Shown: in pieces, positions 17,343 through 20,000 of the stretch
How positions within the stretch are numbered: the first letter of the stretch is position 1
Layout: every line of letters begins with the position of its first letter
DNA from: Chromera velia
Taxonomy: Eukaryota > Sar > Chromeraceae
DNA length: 20,000 bases
Direction of reading: 5' to 3'
Assembly (NCBI GenBank): GCA_018398765.1
Contig: JAHBMJ010004928.1
Location: forward strand, 28,748-48,747
Program-made: the position numbers and the translations under genes
Notes under the pieces: generated by a model
The model's database searches: none
What the model saw: only the letters and a program-made list of their open reading frames with translations
What the model was told of the DNA's origin: nothing

Positions 17343-19931
17343 GTGTGTGTGTGTGTGCGTGTGTGTGTGTGTATGTGTGACTGGAGAAAGTCGCACTATG
17401 AAGGAGATACGTGATTTGACGTCATTCAGTACCTTGTGGGTATCAGTGACCGTTCCTCTCGCACATTCACTGACATTCTGCTTTCTTCCTCGATTAGTCT
17501 GCGATCCCTCGAAGAATGTTTGACGAGGTCCAGAAGGAAGAGATCAATGTGTTGAATTCTGTCCATCTCTGTCGGACTCTCCAAACTTGCATAATCGGAG
17601 GCTTTCATCCTCTGGGTTTCGGTCGCTCTTCTTTGTCTTTTTCTTTTTTGTTGACGCCAATCTCTTTTTGCATGCAGCTCGCCTCTTTCAGACAGTCTTC
17701 TTGGAACTCAAAAGGAATCTTCACGGCCTTTTGAGCAACGTCAACGTTGCAAGGAAGCCCGCTTCGCAGGCAAGGAAGAACGAAGAGTCAATGCAGCAGC
17801 ACAGCGGCGAGGTGCTCTCCAGACAGAAGTCCTCGCAGCAACTAGTTTTCATGCAGAAGACGAAAGAGGATGTCGAATCGAAAGCAAACGGACACCCTCA
17901 GACGGCCACGGGGCAAGGGGTCTCTCAGGCATCCAGAGCAGCCAGCCAAGCCGGTAACCCTTCCCATCCCGCAACAGCCTCTGTGGGTATCTTCTTTGAG
18001 TCCCTTCTTTGTGTCTATCGACTTCTCAGGTCAGTGGAATGTTATGAAAAACAAGGATTATCTGGCGTTTTTCATTTGAGTCCTGAAGTTTTGCGTTCAT
18101 AAATTATTGTCTATTGACTGCTCAGCAGGGACTGATCCGTGTTTTTTCTTTGCATCGGAGTTTTCTTTTTTTTTCTGCCTCATTTCTTGACAACGAATGG
18201 GGGCGTGCTTCTTCATGGGGCTCTGAACACACGCGTGCGGAAAGAAGGTCTTTGTTTGACTGCAAACATTACTCTTGTTGCTCTTTTGCTGCAGCAGGAT
18301 TGACTCTTGTTGCTCTTGTTTGACCTCTGCAGACCGGTTACAAGGCTACAGCAGGATTGATGCTGGTAATGGGTAGACCGGCTCCAAATTTTTGCGTGAA
18401 GACACTCAATATGTGTGACGCAACCTTGCATGTGGACGGCTTGCATGTCTTGAATTTCATCTTGCAGAGAAGCAAGACTAACTGTGAAGGCGATAGGAGA
18501 AGACCAGAGTCGAGGGGACGCGTTGCGAGAGGAGTTGAGGCTTCGGCTGGTGGACTCTGGATGGAAGGCCGAGGACGCAGTGATCGGTCGAATCGAGGGA
18601 GCCTCCAGAGTGCTGTTGAACTTTACGAAGAAACTGACGGAAGCTGCAGACAGGGCGCATGTGGAGCCGGCACAGTCAGTAGACAGACAAGCACGTGTAC
18701 GTGCATAGCCTGTTCATTTGTTTACGTTTGTTTCACTCCACACAGAATAAGTTTTTGTGCTTGATCTTGGTATTTGCCCCCAGTGTCTTGTTGAAGACCA
18801 TCCTGACCGCTTGGCGGCTTACCTGCTTACTCCGTGGCCTGCTTCGCTTTCCTGGTGCAGGCGCCTTTTGGAGTTCATTGCGAGTGTGCACAAACAGCAC
18901 CCAAGCATTCCGCTCGCGCTCAGACTCCCTGAGAGACAGGCGCTGAGTCACCTGGTTCTGCTTGCAACCAACAGAGAGGAGATCACAAGGCAAATACGCG
19001 AATTTCAAAACTCACTTGAAAGAATCAAGCTCGGGGGGAGAAGACGAACAGAAAAGATGATCATCAAAGGTACCTCTTCACGCTGTTTCCTTTTCTATCT
19101 CTCTGTAGATGCGTGTGGGTACGGATTTATTTTCTTAAACATCTAGCAGTCAATCTATATTAGCTTCCGTTTATTTGGATCGATATGTTGATTTTGCATA
19201 GTCTTCTTTCCTCTTCCCCACACCCTATCGGAGTTTTGCCATTTTTTATTTCGTACTGGCGCCCGTTGACGGTGCCTTTCTGCTGCATGTGTTCTTTCTT
19301 GGTCTGTTCTTCTTTCTCTGATGCCCCATCTATCTGTCTGATCTGTCTTTTCTTCCGTGCAGCCGGAAATTTGGGCGGAGACGATGAGTCGCTTCTCCTA
19401 CAGAAAGTTTCAATCTCGTCATCAGCCGAGGAAAACGAGAAAGAGATGAATGAACTTCAAAAAGAGCACCAAGGAGAGGAGGGTGAAAAGGAGAAGGACT
19501 CTGATGCGTCGTCAAGTTTCTCCTCGGAAGACTCTGCATCTGCCACGTCGCGATCCCGCAGTCCCTCTCACTCTCCAAAGTCCCCGAGGTCCCCTCGATC
19601 TCCCAGACGAGCCGCCCCAAAGAAAAGAATGGGGACAACACCAGACGGAGAAGAGTCACCCTTTCACATGCCAGCAGAGAATCCAGAGGGGGATTTGCAA
19701 ACAGATAGGACGGCAGGATGGGCACAAGTTGCTGGCGCGATAGACCGTGGGGCGACGCGGCGAATAGTCGAAGAAGTGGAGAGGAAGAAAAGAAAGAAAA
19801 GAAAACGGAAGCCAGGGAGACAGAGAACTGCAAACGAGGAAGACTTGGACAGCCCTAGAGCCATATCAAGGCAATCAACGAAAGGGATGCAAAGATCCGA
19901 GACCAGAGGCACCACAATGACAATGACAGAG
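12684..19931 (+). CDS. Gene B: multi-exon protein with possible FH2-like core and SR/basic tail (3' part outside window)
   Basis: Nine predicted exons: 12684-13311, 13902-15238, 15730-15861, 16537-16686, 16929 (or 17031)-17181, 17678-17953, 18470-18678, 18784-19069, 19363-19931. All junctions are GT-AG and phase-consistent. Seen: a basic, Ser/Lys-rich low-complexity first half; a helical middle (VLDLWLLRM, CEHFTKVNAVLRMLLART, MDRLAQALGSL, RLLEFIASVHKQHPSIPL, then EEITRQIREFQNSLERI); and a final exon with SRSRSPSHSP dipeptides and RKKRKKRKRK. Inferred, weakly: the order and spacing of the helices recall a divergent formin FH2 domain (actin assembly), but the G-N-x-x-N and G-F-x-L motifs of that family are not visible. 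Otherwise a protein of unknown function, perhaps nuclear from the basic tail. Confidence 0.7.
13312..13901 (+). other. Intron 1 of gene B with a polypyrimidine tract
   Basis: 590 nt from G|GTCAGC to ctttcccctctgtacag. It contains a nearly pure pyrimidine run at about 13549-13612, with CCTCC and TTCC motifs. No coding signal seen in it. Confidence 0.55.
13902..15238 (+). CDS. Gene B exon 2: large low-complexity exon
   Basis: 445 codons open in one frame, phase 1 to phase 0. It is hydrophilic: DERSDTASSEELQAV, Arg/Gln/Ala-rich stretches, KRRRRTE, PPDYRTLLEEVEAGWRAGVG (likely a helix), ALQLLVEAARVSKAQ, REGEQLELLDEADIEKTKLF, a Lys/Glu-rich segment and finally LPLSELFFWAATQAQQR and KELEQTVER. Mostly disordered by composition, with helical islands and a more ordered end that leads into exon 3. 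The donor AGG|GTCAGT is phase 0; the frame stays open to 15337 beyond it. Confidence 0.8.
15730..15861 (+). CDS. Gene B exon 3: helical exon
   Basis: Acceptor gatcgattgcag|ATT and donor ACG|GTGTGT; 44 codons, phase 0 to phase 0. It reads IQARAPTETVPDEVLDLWLL then RMVKTDFAVDAIVTLHQKSL: two amphipathic helices that would precede the EHF segment of exon 4. Confidence 0.8.
15862..16536 (+). other. Intron 3 of gene B with GA and CAGG repeats
   Basis: 675 nt. It holds (GA)n at 15923-15942, scattered CAGA/GACA units at about 15985-16080, and (CAGG)n at 16101-16165. Frames across the CAGG block give Gln/Ala/Gly/Arg repeats and are not supported as exons. Confidence 0.6.
16537..16686 (+). CDS. Gene B exon 4: helical exon with two donors
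   Basis: Acceptor actgatggctgcag|TTG. It reads LDDLLAMLGDCEHFTKVNAV then LRMLLARTEEVEDLLRDN and AVVDVSKSTSQ. E-H-F, L-R-M-L-L and E-E-V-E-D-L-L fall at spacings like those in FH2 domains (inference). Two donors: CAG|GTAGTC after 16686 (phase 0, chosen because the next exons then read as helical protein) and the stronger A|GTAAGT after 16669 (phase 1), which shifts the next exons into a second open frame. Confidence 0.75.
16920..17068 (+). repeat. 47-bp direct repeat flanking a 55-bp AT-rich hairpin
   Basis: The 47-bp sequence at 16920-16966 recurs without change at 17022-17068. Between them lie 55 bp (16967-17021), AT-rich, with perfect 10-bp inverted arms ttttcataca (16981-16990) and tgtatgaaaa (17008-17017) around a 17-nt A-rich loop. 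The repeat period is 102 bp (34 codons). Confidence 0.95.
16929..17181 (+). CDS. Gene B exon 5 with duplicated 3' splice site
   Basis: A tacatgcag acceptor occurs at both 16920-16928 and 17022-17030, each followed by the same coding bases (AMKNLPSAKKMET). The exon therefore starts at 16929 (84 codons) or 17031 (50 codons), both in frame. After the second copy it reads MDRLAQALGSLRRTNRRSSV then RQSYVRAMNED. The upstream copy adds NTECVFIQKNKKILYENKY. The donor G|GTCTGTCTG is phase 1 and starts a (GTCT)n repeat. The short form is probably ancestral, since the extra piece is AT-rich and unlike the rest. Confidence 0.75.
17182..17379 (+). repeat. (GTCT)n-(CT)n-(TG)n compound repeat at the exon 5 donor
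   Basis: GTCT units from 17182 to about 17297 begin exactly at the donor GT, followed by (CT)n at 17311-17338 and (TG)n at about 17342-17379. This fills the first 200 nt of the 496-nt intron; the rest (17380-17677) shows no gene. Confidence 0.9.
17678..17953 (+). CDS. Gene B exon 6
   Basis: Acceptor gccaatctctttttgcatgcag|CT and donor G|GTAACC, phase 1 to phase 1. It reads RLFQTVFLELKRNLHGLLSN then NVARKPASQARKNEESMQQH, and a Gln/Ser/Lys-rich tail (SQASRAASQA). The first 25 residues are a clear amphipathic helix and the rest looks like linker. A second frame is also free of stops over the whole exon. Confidence 0.75.
17954..18469 (+). other. Intron 6 of gene B with short direct repeats
   Basis: 516 nt. 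The 15-mer actcttgttgctctt occurs at 18271-18285 and 18303-18317; the 12-mer cagcaggattga occurs at 18292-18303 and 18349-18360. Several ctgcag sites lie here that could act as decoy acceptors. Confidence 0.55.
18470..18678 (+). CDS. Gene B exon 7: charged helical exon
   Basis: It reads ARLTVKAIGEDQSRGDALRE, then ELRLRLVDSGWKAEDAVIGR and ASRVLLNFTKKLTEAADRAH. Two overlapping acceptors exist: cttgcag|A (start 18468, needs phase 2) and cttgcagag|AA (start 18470, needs phase 1). The second suits the chosen frame of exon 6. The donor TCA|GTAGAC is phase 0; CGT|GTACGT 21 nt later is an alternative. Confidence 0.7.
18784..19069 (+). CDS. Gene B exon 8: ordered helical exon
   Basis: The acceptor cttggtatttgcccccag|TGT is strong. 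It reads CLVEDHPDRLAAYLLTPWPA, then RRLLEFIASVHKQHPSIPLA, LRLPERQALSHLVLLATNRE and EITRQIREFQNSLERIK. The order L-L-x-F, H-P, L-P-E, A-x-S, E-E-I, L-E-R-I matches, with no large gaps, the C-terminal part of FH2 domains (my alignment by eye; inference). The donor G|GTACCT is phase 1. Confidence 0.8.
19363..19931 (+). CDS. Gene B exon 9: acidic, SR/SP-rich and basic tail
   Basis: The acceptor ctgtcttttcttccgtgcag|CC is strong. 189 codons: AGNLGGDDESLLLQKVSISS, an acidic coiled-coil-like stretch (EENEKEMNELQKEHQGEEGE), a Ser-rich region with SRSRSPSHSPKSPRSPRSP, then GWAQVAGAIDRGATRRIVEE and the basic run RKKRKKRKRKPGRQR. SP/RS dipeptides are typical phosphorylation sites and the basic run could be a nuclear signal (inference). 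The donor GAG|GTCTGT starts a (GTCT)n repeat and the gene leaves the window. Confidence 0.8.

Positions 19932-19970
<39 letters not shown>
19932..19970 (+). repeat. (GTCT)n microsatellite at the exon 9 donor
   Basis: About ten GTCT units that begin at the donor GT of gene B exon 9, the same arrangement as at 17182. Confidence 0.9.
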
Positions 19971-20000
19971 GGTGTCTCTTACTCTGCCTGTCTGTTTGTC

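Overview
This window looks like nuclear DNA of an intron-rich eukaryote, with roughly balanced base composition and many simple repeats (CA/TG, GA/CT, GTCT, GACT, CAGG, AT). No bacterial operon, rRNA, tRNA or CRISPR array is visible. The mix of short GT-AG exons, very divergent ankyrin repeats and dense tetranucleotide repeats suggests an alveolate or related alga, perhaps a chromerid. That placement is inference from sequence style only.

Two large genes lie head to head. Gene A runs on the minus strand from a likely start at 11787 down to 182 and leaves the window on the left. I reconstruct 19 coding exons (about 1,630 codons) by joining GT-AG sites so that the intron phase matches at every junction. 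It encodes a divergent ankyrin-repeat protein with a hydrophobic, signal-like N-terminus and an acidic Ser/Gly-rich linker. The best ankyrin block crosses the exon 10-11 junction. Several exons have no start codon and are recognised only by frame, splice sites and repeat pattern.

Gene B runs on the plus strand from 12684 to 19931 and leaves the window on the right. Nine exons give about 1,250 to 1,280 codons: a basic, Ser-rich low-complexity N-terminal half, a helical middle whose spacing weakly recalls a formin FH2 domain, and a C-terminal segment with SR/SP dipeptides and a strongly basic stretch. About 0.9 kb separates the two start codons and probably holds both promoters.

Points worth a second look: an in-frame TGA inside ankyrin-coding exon 5 of gene A; a 102-bp in-frame duplication in gene B that copies a 3' splice site and encloses an AT-rich hairpin; two consecutive gene B exons open in two frames, each connectable by plausible splice sites; and simple repeats that begin or end exactly at splice junctions. 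All exon boundaries are manual predictions without transcript support, and alternatives are given where the sequence leaves a choice.
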